64,000 bases of DNA from Agapetus fuscipes (GCA_951799405.1 OX637344.1:10540001-10604000); one strand, 5' to 3'; positions 22,451 to 33,307 are shown, numbered from the stretch's first letter. Numbers and translations: made by a program. The notes: generated from the sequence alone by a model not told the origin.

Positions 22451-23357
22451 AGATATTCTCTTGTTAAATCATCAGTGAATTATTGTAACAGTGTTAAACA
22501 CATTACAAAGTATCAGATACAATTTAAATTGAAAAACTGAATAAAGGAATTGATGTTGTTCTTGACGATTAGGATTGTTTGAATAATTGTTAACGATTGG
22601 ATAGTTAGATGTATGAACAATTTATTACATTTTCCATTTTTTCATAGAGCCAACCATCTTCAAAGGGATCAAAATTTGTCATTAAATTCAACTATTCGTA
22701 CTTTGAGAAGTGTTAAAGACAAAAGCTCGATAATGAGTGACTCTGAGCAGGGAACGAGCGCAATATTAAAGTTGCTAATCCCATCCCCACCCAAAACTAA
22801 TCTCCATTGTTTACTGAATGAATTGCTTATTGGATATTACACGATCCCTGCTAGGGATTCATTGTCAATGCTGCTGGCTTGCCGTTATCAAAAAGTGAGC
22901 GAGCAAATTTGCACAGCGGCATAATCTGTTATCTCCCGGCTGTTTGACCCGTAGTCAGATCTCTTGTGTACAAAACATGCTGCTAGCATCTGTAACAGGG
23001 GGGAATCTTTTATCAGGCGGTGAGAGGTGTCCGGTCAAATGCGATGGTCTACCTGTGCCCCTAGTGTGATTAATTGTTAAGTAATAAATATTAGAAAACA
23101 AGTATGGAAAGTAAACAAAAAATGTAGAGGCGCTTTCCCATTTGGATACACAATTTTGACTACCGTCTAATTAAGGAGTAAAATTTGTGTTTAGAGTAAA
23201 AAAAAAAAACAAAATTATTTGATAGATTACTCGTGCTGCAAATATAATTTTTTACTTTATTATAAGGGTAATATTCTAGATTTTGTATGGAAAGTGAATT
23301 AATAGAGGTGCTATCCTATTTCAATACAAAAAAAATTTACTGCCCGAAAAATTTGAA
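22451..23357. other. Upstream flank of SLC26, GC-richer at 22730-23075
   Basis: The block 22730-23075 is noticeably richer in G+C than its surroundings. On the minus strand it has one good donor context (CACAG|GTAGAC near 23049). It may hold the promoter or a leader exon of the SLC26 gene, but no start codon in the needed phase was found. Confidence 0.3.
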
Positions 23358-23473
23358 AATCTAAAACTAAAGTGAAAAACTGAAACTAAAGTGAAAAACT
23401 AAAACTAAAGTGAAAAACTAAAACTAAAGTGAAAAACTAAAACTAAATTGAAAAACTAAAACTAAAGTGACAT
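23358..23473. repeat. Tandem repeat, about six 19-bp units
   Basis: Units of AAAACTAAAGTGAAAAACT with single-base changes. Confidence 0.9.
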
Positions 23474-24286
23474 GGGAAAAAAAGTGTAGTTTCTACAATA
23501 TGGTTTGTAGACTGCATTATTGCTTTATCAATAAAACAAAATATTGGTAGGTATGCAGTCAAGTCAATGTATTTTTTTTGTCCTTTTGTTTATTTAAATA
23601 ATGTTTAGGTAGTAAATTACAAAACAACTGATTGTAATGATGGATGCAAATGTTTTACAAGTTCCGTTATCTCAATTTCTTTTGCGATAATATTCCATAC
23701 GTTGGCAGAGCTTAATAATTATCTACTACAAAACAAACTACGTGCCGAGTTTGCCTGCAGAAGAAATTCCTTTCTGCTTTATATTATACGTGAATGGAAA
23801 GAACAAGAAATTTACTCAGCGCAAAATAGACGCCGCGCTATGTTCACAAGTGGACGCTAAAGAGAACTAATCCAACATACTAAGTAACCAACAGAGACTT
23901 GCGAAAATATTTTTAAACAAACATTTGGTATTTGTTAAGATTAAATATTAATGGGGCTAATCCCACAATCCCGGCAAATATTTATTTGCAAAATAAGTAT
24001 TCTGCAAATAAAAAGGTAGTTTTTGGACGTACCCGTTTCACAAGATAAGACCGTTATTGTTGAATGAAAATTTTCCACTATTCTTCTTTTTCTTTTAACT
24101 TCTAATTTTAGAATTTTATTTGTTTCTTATCGCGTGTTACGTAGCCCGATGCCTTTTTATAGTTTGTATTATAAAAAAGTAGATTATTGAACTGTGAGAG
24201 AACTTTACATTGTTTAATTTTATTAACATTTAAAATTCATATTAAATGCATGCCCACATGTATTTAATTTTACAAATGAGGCTCCT
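23474..24286. other. AT-rich, no gene seen
   Basis: Nothing recognised. Confidence 0.4.
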
Positions 24287-24713
24287 TGACTGATAGGTTG
24301 GTATGAGGCTGACCACCCGTGCTGTAAAAATCGGTTCACTTTTGCCAATGCCACCCCGGTTCAGGGAACGGCGGCAGGAGTTGCAAGGTTTATGTCCATG
24401 CGAAGTTTTCTTTATTTTGAAGAAGAGAATTTAATTTTGATTTGTCATTGTCATTGTCCTGAGGATGCCTTTTTAGGCGAAAACGTTTGACATATTTAAA
24501 ATAAAATAAAAAGGGAATTAAAACAGTGTATTTATTTAATTATTTATACAATGGACTTTCACTGTGTAAACCACCAAACCCTGAAAAATATTTTCTTTAT
24601 TTGTATGCACACATGCAGAATGTGTAGGCGCGAACCTACATGTGCCTGTCTGTAGGCATGCATTTCATATGAGCCTTAAATGTTAACAAATCCTTGCAGC
24701 TTAGATTATAGGT
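24287..24713 (+). repeat. Family A copy split by a family B insertion
   Basis: 5' part 24287-24417, insertion 24418-24590, 3' part from 24591. The parts join perfectly once the insertion and one copy of its 12-bp duplication are removed. Confidence 0.9.
24418..24590 (+). mobile_element. Family B retroposon, single copy with 12-bp TSD
   Basis: 173-bp insertion flanked by TTTTCTTTATTT at 24406-24417 and 24591-24602. It contains the core CCTGAGGATGCC, a loop, GGCGAAAACG, then an AATAAAA-rich stretch, GGAATTAAAACAGTG, and the family's end TGGACTTTCACTGTGTAAAC. The exact duplication defines the element ends and implies retrotransposition. Confidence 0.9.
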
Positions 24714-24919
24714 GAACATTCTAACAATAGCACCATGTGAGATTGCCATCCCTTTTTACATTTTTCATTGTATTGTTATTATAATAAGTTATTAAAAAAT
24801 AACAGGAAGCACTTAGTGTAATTACGAAAATATCATTCCAAAAATTGTGTAAAATAAAAAAAATACAACATTATTGTTATATTAGCCTTACATCTAATCT
24901 AAATCTTAATCCATTATTG

Positions 24920-25007
24920 ATATTTAAGCGCGAACTTACACGTGTCTGTTTGTGGGCATGCATTCAACATGAATTTTAAATGTTAATCTTTGCAACTTAG
25001 ATAATAG
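24920..25007 (+). repeat. Family A 3' fragment
   Basis: GCGCGAACTTACACGTGTCT, GTGGGCATGCATTCAACATG and TCTTTGCAACTTAGATAAT identify the 3' half. Confidence 0.8.
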
Positions 25008-25521
25008 GTCTTGTCCCTTTGTATGGTAATTAATTGAGGTTCCGCTACCCACTACTAGATGGCATTGCATCAAATCCCTAATAAAATGACCCGTCGTCAT
25101 AAATAGTGTATTATTTTTTCTCTTTTACTAGATTTTAATCGCGTTATGGCTGTTTGATCATGACTTTGAAATGCAGTTTTTTGCAATACCTACTCCATTG
25201 CAAAAATCCCCCTAGCAAATAATACACCATGAGTCGGCATTGCAAAACGAAACGAATCTGTCTAGACCAGAGGCTCCCAAACTGTATATGGATCTTCAGG
25301 AGTCCATTCTCACGTGCTGGGGGTTCCAAATGCAAAACCAAAATAAATTGTTGTTGCAGTACTTCATACATGTATATTTTTTTTGTATAATGTTTTTTTT
25401 TAAATATTTCATACTTTTTAACGCACATATTTTGTAATTAGTTTGTTTAATAAGTATAAAATATGAAAGTTATATATTTTGTAAAAGGCTAATGCCGTGA
25501 ATTAAATTTACAGAAAAAGGT

Positions 25522-25705
25522 ACTGAAGCGCTATTCTGCTAAATTCCTTACGAGCTTAAGGCGACGAGATGGCGATTCGTGTCCAAAAATAAGGTCTAGG
25601 TACTGTGATTTTTTTTTATCTATGCAGTTCTTTCGTAAGCACTAGCAAGCTCCGATTTGGATATATATCTCAAGTGTAAGGAATTTAGCAGAATAGCGCT
25701 TCTGG
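25522..25705. mobile_element. MITE, first of a pair with 27-bp terminal inverted repeats
   Basis: Starts GAAGCGCTATTCTGCTAAAT and ends with its exact inverse (ATTTAGCAGAATAGCGCTTC); the full repeat is 27 bases. The interior carries GCGATTCGTGTCCAAAAATA. Confidence 0.88.
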
Positions 25706-25756
25706 AGTAGTTATTTACTCCTCATCCGCCGCTAGCCCCGTGACATCGAGAACCTG

Positions 25757-25915
25757 AAGCGCTATTCTGATAAACGCCTTACACTTTGGATATCCATACA
25801 AGTCGGAGATTGTAAGCGCTTGCGAAAGAGCTCCATAAACAAAATCACAGTAGGTACATCTTATTTCTGGACACGAATCGCCAGCTCGTAAGGAATTTAG
25901 CAGAATAGCGCTTCT
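25757..25915. mobile_element. MITE, second of the pair, inverted
   Basis: Same terminal repeats (GAAGCGCTATTCTG... ...CAGAATAGCGCTTC). The interior is the reverse complement of the first copy (GGACACGAATCGCCAGCTCG), so the two lie in opposite orientation 51 bases apart. Confidence 0.88.
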
Positions 25916-25954
25916 GGAATCCTTAGAAAGGCAGAGAAGTAATGCTACGAACAC

Positions 25955-26033
25955 TCAATCTCAAATGAACATAACCCCTGCAACTGAGCCGACCTTCTCT
26001 ATAACAGGGGTGACATTGGCAAAGTGAACCATT
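25955..26033 (-). repeat. Family A 5' fragment
   Basis: Plus strand CAACTGAGCCGACCTTCTCT, then AACAGGGGTGACATTGGCAA and AGTGAACCATTT. Confidence 0.75.
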
Positions 26034-26544
26034 TAACATTGAAAGAATATGGTGTTTTGGGGGTCTATGAAAAACAAACAATAAAGAACAACTCAAAAGA
26101 CAAAAAAAAAAACTTTGGGAGCCTCCGGTTTAAACGCTAAGCTTTATATTAGGCGACAGGTAAAAAACACCGTGGCGTAATTTCAAATAAAGATTGTGCA
26201 AAGTACTGAAAACCGTAACATGAGAAACTGGTAGGTCGATTTTGTAATAAATAGGTTACTAGGTAAACGTACCGATCGCCTATTTATTTATTTAGGCAGC
26301 CATAGCCTAGGCCGGTACCTAGGTATATAAAAGTGAAAACGAAAATATTTGAACTAAGTTAACTTAAACAAACTACGTAATAAGTATAATCATAGGCGTA
26401 ACTAAATCTTGTCTTAGCCCTTCGGGGAGGAAGAAGGACTATTTGATAAGTGCGCCTTTGGGATGATCTAGTATCATGAAAAAGCGCTGCAAAAATTTCG
26501 AATTTCAATTAGGTAATTTATTAAGTCTTTGATAAGAACTTTTT
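26034..26544. other. No gene seen
   Basis: Apart from the end of the hAT-like element, no gene or known repeat could be supported. Confidence 0.35.
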
Positions 26545-26885
26545 GATGATGATGATGATGGATGATTTCTTTCCTGTGGCGCCATTTAATGGTCCAGGAC
26601 CATCTCAAGGGCGCCATGGCTTCTGGAGAAAAGTAGTGTCTTCAGTTCCTTTCTGAAGGTGGTGGTAGGCTGGTTCGCGCGAACACCGATGGGCAAATTG
26701 TTCTAGGCAACCGGCCCGGCCACCGCAAAGCTTCTGTCTGCAAAATTTGATGTGTTTGCTCTATTGGGCACTATAACCTTGTTGACAGCAGTAAGGGCAG
26801 AGCGTAGTGGTCTTTTTGAAGTCCCATCGACAGAGCATAGCTCAGCGAGACATGGGGGTGCCGTGCCCGATGCCGTGCCGATGTA
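26545..26885 (-). mobile_element. CR1/L2-like LINE 3' fragment with a (GAT)n tail
   Basis: Closely similar to 31745-32155, which translates as an L2/CR1 C-terminus on the minus strand. The element's 3' end is at the left, where plus-strand (GAT)n (26545-26561) forms the microsatellite tail usual for L2/CR1. Frames are broken. Confidence 0.65.
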
Positions 26886-26930
26886 CTTTTATCTCTTAAA
26901 ATATTTAATTAGTCATCTGTAGTCTATGTA

Positions 26931-27107
26931 TAATCTAAGTTGCAAAGATATATTGACATTTAAAGCTTATACCCAATTCACGCCCACAGGCAGATACGTG
27001 TAAATTCGCGCTTACACGTCATGTTGCTTACAAAAAAAACCTTGCATGAGCGTAAACCTTGCAACTCCTGCCGCCTTTCCAGAACCCGGGTTGGTATTGG
27101 CAAAGGT
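26931..27107 (-). repeat. Family A copy
   Basis: Plus strand begins ATAATCTAAGTTGCAAAGAT and carries AATTCGCGCTTACACGTC and TTGCAACTCCTGCCGCCTTT; the last 5' block is missing. Confidence 0.75.
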
Positions 27108-27294
27108 ACTTAAGTACCTAATATTTCATTATTTCGTGGATAATTGCTTGTTGTATTTTTCATTTTTATTTACATCATACTTGAAATTTTTGTTCATCTT
27201 TGATAAAGGTCACGCATGTTATAGGAAAGAACGACATGAGTTACTACAGGGTGTATGCTCATTTAAAAATTTTGAGTTTATTTTTCTTTATTTT

Positions 27295-27625
27295 GGAAGC
27301 TGCACGTGTACGCGCGAACTTATATGTATTTAATGTTTTTAAGGGTTTGGTGGTTTACACAGTGAAAGTCCATTGTATATTAATCAAATTAACAAAGTTC
27401 CAATTCACTTTTTACAATTTTATTTCTGTATAGCACTTTCGCCTACAAGGCATCATCAGGACCTCAAAGTCAAAGTCCTGATGATGCCTTGTTGGCGAAA
27501 GTGCTATACAGAAATAAAATTGTAAAAAATGAATTGGAACTTTGTTAATTTGATGAATAAAAAATATTATATGTATTTACTTGGGGAAATGTAATTAATA
27601 TGAACCTTAAATGGTATCCTTAAAC
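27295..27625 (+). repeat. Family A 3' part split by a family B insertion
   Basis: GCACGTGTACGCGCGAACTT before the insertion and ATTAATATGAACCTTAAATG after it join into a normal family A sequence once 27333-27566 and one target copy are removed. Confidence 0.75.
27333..27566. mobile_element. Family B head-to-head fold-back insertion, 13-bp TSD
   Basis: Flanked by TTATATGTATTTA at 27320-27332 and 27567-27579. Arms 27383-27462 and 27475-27554 are 80 bases each, inverted, with about four differences and a 12-base spacer. Each arm begins at the centre with CCTGATGATGCC, TTGTTGGCGAAAGTGC (one base differs in the left arm). The left arm continues to the full family end (complement of TGGACTTTCACTGTGTAAAC), the right arm stops earlier. 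The single flanking duplication shows both arms arrived in one event. Confidence 0.9.
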
Positions 27626-27825
27626 TAAAAAAAATGTCAGGGGGGAGGCGCTTTCAATATTAACATGGTCTAATAAAAATGTGGTTTTAACCTTGAAATT
27701 CTTACAAATAATATCTTATTACTATTTCATGTTTTATTAGTTTTATCCTATCTTCCCCCCAATTAACTTCTTTCATAATATTAGTAAGTTAGTTGATATA
27801 AGTACCTACTCCGAGTATAAAACTT

Positions 27826-27972
27826 CCTAGTTTACGCTCACATGCTGTGGGGAGTAAAAAATGTATTCTACGTTGCCATTTACGCCCAGTGAGCGTAAAT
27901 AGAAACACCCATATCCATATATTTTTTACTCCCCGCGACATGTGAGGATAGTAGCTTTTTTATGCTAAGGGT
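27826..27972. mobile_element. Family M fold-back MITE
   Basis: Inverted arms containing GGGGAGTAAAAAATGTAT and its inverse ATATATTTTTTACTCCCC around a centre with GCCATTTACGCCCAGTGAGC, itself palindromic with GCGTAAAT. Confidence 0.65.
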
Positions 27973-28504
27973 TAAGAGAGCTTTTTTTCCTTCAAATTAA
28001 TCGAAGCATGTGAACGTGCAAGTTTTTTTATACTAGGGATGAAGAGTGCAGTTGTTTCAAGAAAAATGTACAAAAGATAATCAACTAAATGTGTAGCGGG
28101 AAGATGGGACTGCAGATATTTTAAATCCCGTAGAAAAGTTGTCCCCCCATATGGGTACGCCAATGCTTTGAGTCCTACAATAATAAATTGCAATTTCTGT
28201 TAAACCTTTATATACACAGAAAATCACAACCCATATGTATATGTAACATATTGAATACTACAAGAGTCTATACTCATGCTGTAGGGTTTGTTCTTGGCCT
28301 ATTAAGATAAACATTCTTCAGCCAATAGTGGATATTAAAAAGAATTAATATGTAGAAATACTTCACCATTTACCTGAATGACAAAAAAGAAATGCGAACT
28401 GCCAGAGGATGTAAAAAACACTAAAATAATGGCACGTCAATAAGGTCATACTTTATATTCAAGCCAGCCACTTGTTACAGTTATTATTACATATCTTACA
28501 TACT

Positions 28505-28703
28505 TCACTTGAAGTGGAGGTTTTCCAGCTCCCGTGTGAGCTGATTCTCATTACCTGTGAAGGCGGAGTAAGCCTTGCCAATATTTTTTTTGGTTTGAAG
28601 ATATACATACACCGAAGCGTGATACTTATTCTCACACCCTTGGTGAGGATTGAGCCCCAGTCCTCTGGAAAATAGCGCAAGCATTCTACCGGCTGAGCTA
28701 ACC
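28505..28703 (-). repeat. Family D SINE copy with tRNA-like head
   Basis: Minus strand head TTAGCTCAGCCGGTAGAATG (A box) and the B-box region GGGGCTCAATCCTCACCAAG, then the usual AAACCAAAAAAAATATTGGC and body with GGAGCTGGAAAACCTCCACT. Confidence 0.75.
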
Positions 28704-29184
28704 ACAAGACAAGATGTAAAAGAAGGAAATTAATATGAATTTATTGCATGGTGTATGCAATGACAGGAAGTTGTAGAGGCAGCTCTGCGGATGCTCTGGC
28801 ACCTCTAGACAGACAGGCAGAGTCGCAGTGACAGTATCATGCGACTGACTTTTTATTGATCTCCAATTATAATAGCTATCACCCAAGTTCGATACATCAC
28901 CCACTTAGCGTTTGTTTGTGAAACTTATTCTATTTTGATTGCCTGTATTTTGAATACAAGTTTACACAAGCTGATTTTTTGAGTCAATATAACGCATAAC
29001 AAAAAAAAACGCCTTCAAAACATTCGATTAGGTAATATTTTTTCATGAATTGTTAAAATAAAAAATGAATAAAGACTGCATCAAGATTTTTCCCTTTTGT
29101 GAAAAAAATGCCCTCTAAAATCTCAGAATACTTTACGTATAAAACATGGCAAACATTTTTTTCGTCTTCGTTATCTGACCCATT
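28704..29184. other. AT-rich, no gene seen
   Basis: Nothing recognised. Confidence 0.4.
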
Positions 29185-29660
29185 TTCCTTAAGACTCCCA
29201 GAGATTTTCCCCCACGAGCCGTTTACAATGAAAGTGGCAAAAGGGAGGATGTGATTTTCGCTATCTGGCGATTAAAAATCCTATATTTTTTTGAGGAAAT
29301 TTGTGTGCTTTTTAATAAACGAGTACCCAACATATGAAAAACCTTCTTTATTATTAAATTATTTATCTATGGGATAAGGGAAACTAAATTGAATTGCATT
29401 GGAACTGGCCCCAAGAATATATTTTAAAAAAGTGACACACAAAACGTTGTCATACAATTCATTTCAGTTTCGCTTTTCACATAAATCATTTAATAATATA
29501 AGAAGTTTTTCTTGGGTTAGTCATTTATTTAAAGTACAAAAAACTTTGTCAAAAAAATATAGAAAATTTTATGGCCAGATAGCGAAAATCACATTCTCCC
29601 TTTTGACGAATTGATTGTAAAAGCGCAACCCGGTACATTTTCCCATGAACGGTGAAAATA
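29185..29660. repeat. Large inverted-repeat element
   Basis: AAAAGGGAGGATGTGATTTT with CGCTATCTGGCG (29252-29270 region) is inverted as CCAGATAGCGAAAATCACAT with TCTCCCTTTTG (29575-29605). Outer sequences also pair loosely. The enclosed 300 bases have no long frame. Probably a fold-back transposon. Confidence 0.6.
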
Positions 29661-29903
29661 ATATATTTTGACGTAAAGTTTAGTTATTCTTTAATATAAG
29701 TCACAAAACAAGTGTCCATAATATAAATAAAAGTGATAGATTTGTCACTTTATTGGTTCGATAACGGAAAAACCATACATTTATGTCGTCGATAAAATCA
29801 AAGCAATTTGAGATTATTTTTTTAATCAATTGAATACATTTGAGCGCCTTGTTAAATATATCACAACACTATTCTTTTACATGCACAATTATCAATTTAT
29901 TTA

Positions 29904-30343
29904 AAGGGTAATTTCACGTATTTTTTTAATTTCATAAAATGACAGACTACCTTTTAAAAAATGCATCTGCGTTTTTAAAAAAATTATATCTGGCTTAGTT
30001 TTTAAACTACAGCTCGGTAAAATGCGCCCATTGTCGATTTCCGCTAAAACAGCTCATTTTTTTATTTAGGCGGATGTGACGTCAATGGATCTCACAATGT
30101 ATGGAGTGTACCGTTAGGTTTTCTAAGACCGATGGATCCATCTACGTAATTTTGACGTCACAGCGTGTTTCTTCGGCCCCACTGCGTTTTGGCGGTATTC
30201 AAATTCTCGCCATTTTATTTTTGAAAATTATCAATGATATCTTTATTTTTACTATGTAAAAAATATATGGTTGTGATCCTTGAAATGTACTCTACACAAT
30301 CATTGTATTTTAAACCGTTTTCCCCACCACTGCAATTACCCTA
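29904..30343. mobile_element. Possible MITE, TAA-flanked
   Basis: Ends AGGGTAATTTCACG and, inward from the right, GGGTAATTGCAGTG, with TAA on both sides. This resembles PIF/Harbinger target choice. The interior contains two TGACGTCA-like sites. No coding sequence. Confidence 0.4.
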
Positions 30344-30584
30344 AGTCAATTGGCGTCATCAATACATCGATGGATATCTGAAATCGCGGTCATTTCTGTA
30401 AATGAATGGGATATCGTACGTAGGAGTGAATCTTTTTGCGTGTATTGGGTGCAAGGCTTACGAGCTGAAGAAAGTAAAGTAAAAAGTAAAGTATCAATAT
30501 TTTTGTAATGTTTTAAAGTAAAATGAAGAAAAAGGTATCAATAAAGACAGAAGAAGAAATTAGACGTTGTAATAATGGATGGAT

Positions 30585-30725
30585 GTTGGTGGAGAGGAAG
30601 ATCGACAAAAGTTTGAATTGACCAAATTCCTAAAAAAGCGAATGAATGAGATATCTAGAGTTGTTAAAAAGAGCATGATTGAAAAAGATTATGACTCTGG
30701 ATAAAATGAAAAGTTTTTGCAGGTT
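30585..30725 (+). pseudogene. Decayed RTE-like C-terminal fragment
   Basis: Words such as GAATGAGATATCTAGAGTTG and GATTATGACTCTGGATAAAA align with the better copy at 33418-33555 but stops are frequent. Confidence 0.5.
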
Positions 30726-30730
30726 GAAAT

Positions 30731-30907
30731 GAGAGTTACAGCCATTACACACTAGGTACGCATTCTGCCCGGTTTGTCCATGTTTTTTTCTATCCGTCGC
30801 CGGGTCGGAAGTCAGTAGTATATAAAGTTGTATGAAAGCTTTCACAATGTTTTACCGGTAATCCATATAAAATCCGTGCAGAATGCGTTGTGTCTGAATA
30901 GACCCAT
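30731..30907. mobile_element. Second copy of the 16430-16604 MITE
   Basis: Starts GCCATTACACACTAGGTACG then CATTCTGCCCGGTTTGTCCA and ends GTGCAGAATGCGTTGTGTCT; the order is reversed relative to the intron copy. Confidence 0.75.
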
Positions 30908-31528
30908 AGAATATTCATTTTAGAACGTATTCGTATAAGAGTTTGCATTCCGAGTAGGTACCAACTTTCATTAGGTAAAAAAGTCATCTCAATGTTCCAA
31001 GCCTACTTAATTGGTAAAGCTTTCGAAGCTCTATCACATTTTGATTTTAATTTTTAAGCTCTCGATGACTCTGTCAGTTAGTTAAGTTTACACTTGAGAT
31101 ACTACAGATTATAAAGTATAACGAGGAGATCTTGAACACGACGTTTTATTTTAATAGTTCTATTTTTACGTTGCGTTCCGGTCAAAGCTACGGCCTCAAA
31201 CTTGTCCTCAAGAGCGAGTGACGGGACGCGAGGAAGTCGCACTTTTCCTGTACAACACTGGCAAATACACCAAATAACCACCACACGTTATGCGAAGTTA
31301 TTCCCAAAATACCATTTAGTTGCCCCAGCGATTGGCTGGATGGCAGTGTGCCAAAAATACGTAATATAAGATTTTTTAGGATTCTTCCTCTAGCCGAAAA
31401 CATCTTCACTGTATTACTTATGTACATTATGTGAAACTATGCCAGTGTCTTCTTCTTCTTTCAGTACCACTTTTATCAAAGATACTCGATTATTATGGCT
31501 GTGCTGCAACTCTTTGGTGCTTCCGTGT
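30908..31528. other. No gene seen
   Basis: Small frames only; nothing recognised. Confidence 0.35.
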
Positions 31529-31700
31529 CCGGTTGATCGCTCAGTTAGTAGAGCACTTGCGTTCAATGCCAGAGTGCTAGGATTCAATCCTCACCAAGGG
31601 CGTCAGAAACGATTACCCGTTTCGCTGTTCATTATAAACCCAAAATAAAAAATCTGCCCCCTCGGGAGCAGGGAACCCCCACTTCAAGCAAAGAGTTTTG
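31529..31700 (+). repeat. Family D SINE copy with tRNA-like head
   Basis: Head GTTGATCGCTCAGTTAGTAG with AGCACTTGCG and B box GGATTCAATCCTCACC, then AACCCAAAATAAAAAATCTG and GGGAGCAGGGAACCCCCACT. Confidence 0.8.
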
Positions 31701-31744
31701 AAGAGGCTCATATTCATTAGTGGTGAAAAGAGGGCTTAAAATAA

Positions 31745-32155
31745 GATGATGATGATGATGGATGATTTCTTTCCTGTGGCGCCATTTAATGGTCCAGGAC
31801 CATCTCAAAGGCACCATGGCTTCTGGAAAAAAACAGTGTCTTCAGTCCCTTTCTGAAGGTGGTGGTAGGCTTGTCTGCAAAATTTGATGTGTTCGCTCTT
31901 TTGGGCACTATGAGTCTATGAACTTGTTGAAAGCAGTGAGGGCAGAGCGTAGTGGTAATTTTGAAGGCTTATCGACAGAACATAGCTCAGCGAGACATGG
32001 GGGTGCCGTGCCGTTCAGGGCCCTATGTACAGTGAGACAACTTAAATTCTACCCTCTCTCGGACCCTCAGCCAGTGCAGTTCTCTCAGCAATGGCGAAAT
32101 ATGACAGCTCTTTCCCTGTCTAAAAATTGCCCTGGCAGCAGCATTGACTAAAGGA
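31745..32155 (-). mobile_element. CR1/L2-like LINE 3' fragment
   Basis: The minus strand reads ELHWLRVRERVEFKLSHCT then GPERHGTPM. This is the LHWLPV--RI-FK-ALL-YK-L-G-AP block that follows the RT in L2/CR1 elements. The tail is the (GAT)n run at 31745-31760. Stops interrupt it. A deletion relative to 26545-26885 lies near 31870. Confidence 0.75.
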
Positions 32156-32339
32156 AGAAGAAATAAATGACATCAATTAAACAAAAAAAAACATATTGTT
32201 GTGTGTTTAGGTATATTTAAAAAATGCTGAATTTATAAAAAAAATATTTACTTTTTACTCATTAAAATTGATTTACGTCCATCAAAAATTGACACATGAT
32301 TTATTTCTCAATACATTTTTTCAGTGTGCTGCGTCTATT

Positions 32340-32470
32340 GCCTTGTTAACATGCACTGTAGTTTGTCAGCAATTACCTCTTCTTCTACCACGACATCCAT
32401 CTATTCTTGCAACATATACATACTTTCTTCGTAAGTCTTTCATCATTCATTCTCTCCACATGTCCAAACC
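32340..32470 (-). pseudogene. RTE-like C-terminal fragment
   Basis: Minus strand reads WFGHVERMNDERLTKKV, nearly the same as WFGHLERMDDERLTKKV of the element at 690-3727; it then breaks up. Confidence 0.7.
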
Positions 32471-32486
32471 ATATTTACATCAGATT

Positions 32487-32592
32487 GGGTTGTTTATATT
32501 GTAAGTCCACATGCGAACTAATACGTGTCTACTTGTGGGAATGCATTGAATATGAATTTCAAATGTAATATATCTTTGGAACTTAGATTTTA
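32487..32592 (+). repeat. Family A 3' fragment
   Basis: ATTGTAAGTCCACATGCGAA, ACGTGTCTACTTGTGGGAAT and CTTTGGAACTTAGATTTT. Confidence 0.75.
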
Positions 32593-33017
32593 GTCCTTTT
32601 TATGTTGAGTATAAAAGTGCTAAGTAAGCTTTTGTTGGGAAAACACATCCGAGGCAGCCTTCAGAAGGATTCGATAGTACCCTGTAATAAGTAAAATGTA
32701 TGAAAACGACATAACTTGATTGTGACAAATATTTTTTATCAAGATAACTACTTCAAACGTATCAATAATGTCCTATTTTAATTGACACACAAATATTTGT
32801 TTTATTCTCGACTCAAACATAAATACGCTCACATTATCAAGTGGTACCCTTTAAGATTATTTATTAACACTCGAGACGTAAAAAGTTACGCCATTCATTA
32901 CTTAATTGATTGTGAATTTTTATGGCCATGGACTACAAAATGAAAAGTACAGGGTTTGGTTTGTACCATGTTGAAAAATGGTACGAAAATGATTTAATGA
33001 AATGTATCTGCACCTAC
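32593..33017. other. AT-rich, no gene seen
   Basis: Nothing recognised. Confidence 0.4.
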
Positions 33018-33273
33018 TAATCTAATCTAATCTAAAAGTTGCAAAGAAATGTTACATTGGAGATTCACATTACATGCATTCGCACAACCAGACACGTACA
33101 AGTTCGCGCTTGCACATGCCTCATGTGAACCTACAACATAAAAACCAAATCTCAAATGGACATTCACCCTGCAACTCTTGCCGCCCTTCCCTGAGACAGG
33201 AGTGACATTGGAAAAGTGAACCACTTTTACAGCATGGGTGGTCAGCCGCATACCAACTTATAAGCCAAGGAAC
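33018..33273 (-). repeat. Family A copy, full length
   Basis: On the plus strand it begins with a TCTAAT microsatellite (33018-33035), the complement of the TTAGA tail, and ends TTATAAGCCAAGGAAC, the complement of the family start. Confidence 0.85.
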
Positions 33274-33307
33274 TTACAACTTAAAACACCTACAAATATT
33301 AGTATTT

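Larger units (their letters stand above)
25268..26127. mobile_element. Non-autonomous hAT-like element carrying other repeats
   Basis: Ends CAGAGGCTCCCAAACT and, read inward from the right, CGGAGGCTCCCAAAGT. Flanking 8-mers GTCTAGAC (25260-25267) and GTTTAAAC (26128-26135) match at 6 of 8 positions and fit the hAT nTCTAGAn target. No transposase frame. Inside are two MITEs and a family A fragment. Confidence 0.65.

Noticed and set aside
25144..25428. First coding exon of SLC26 (MVYYLLGGFLQWS followed by a GT donor)
   Set aside because: Phase fits, but the segment is hydrophobic, unlike SLC26 N-termini, and part of the frame lies within the hAT-like repeat.
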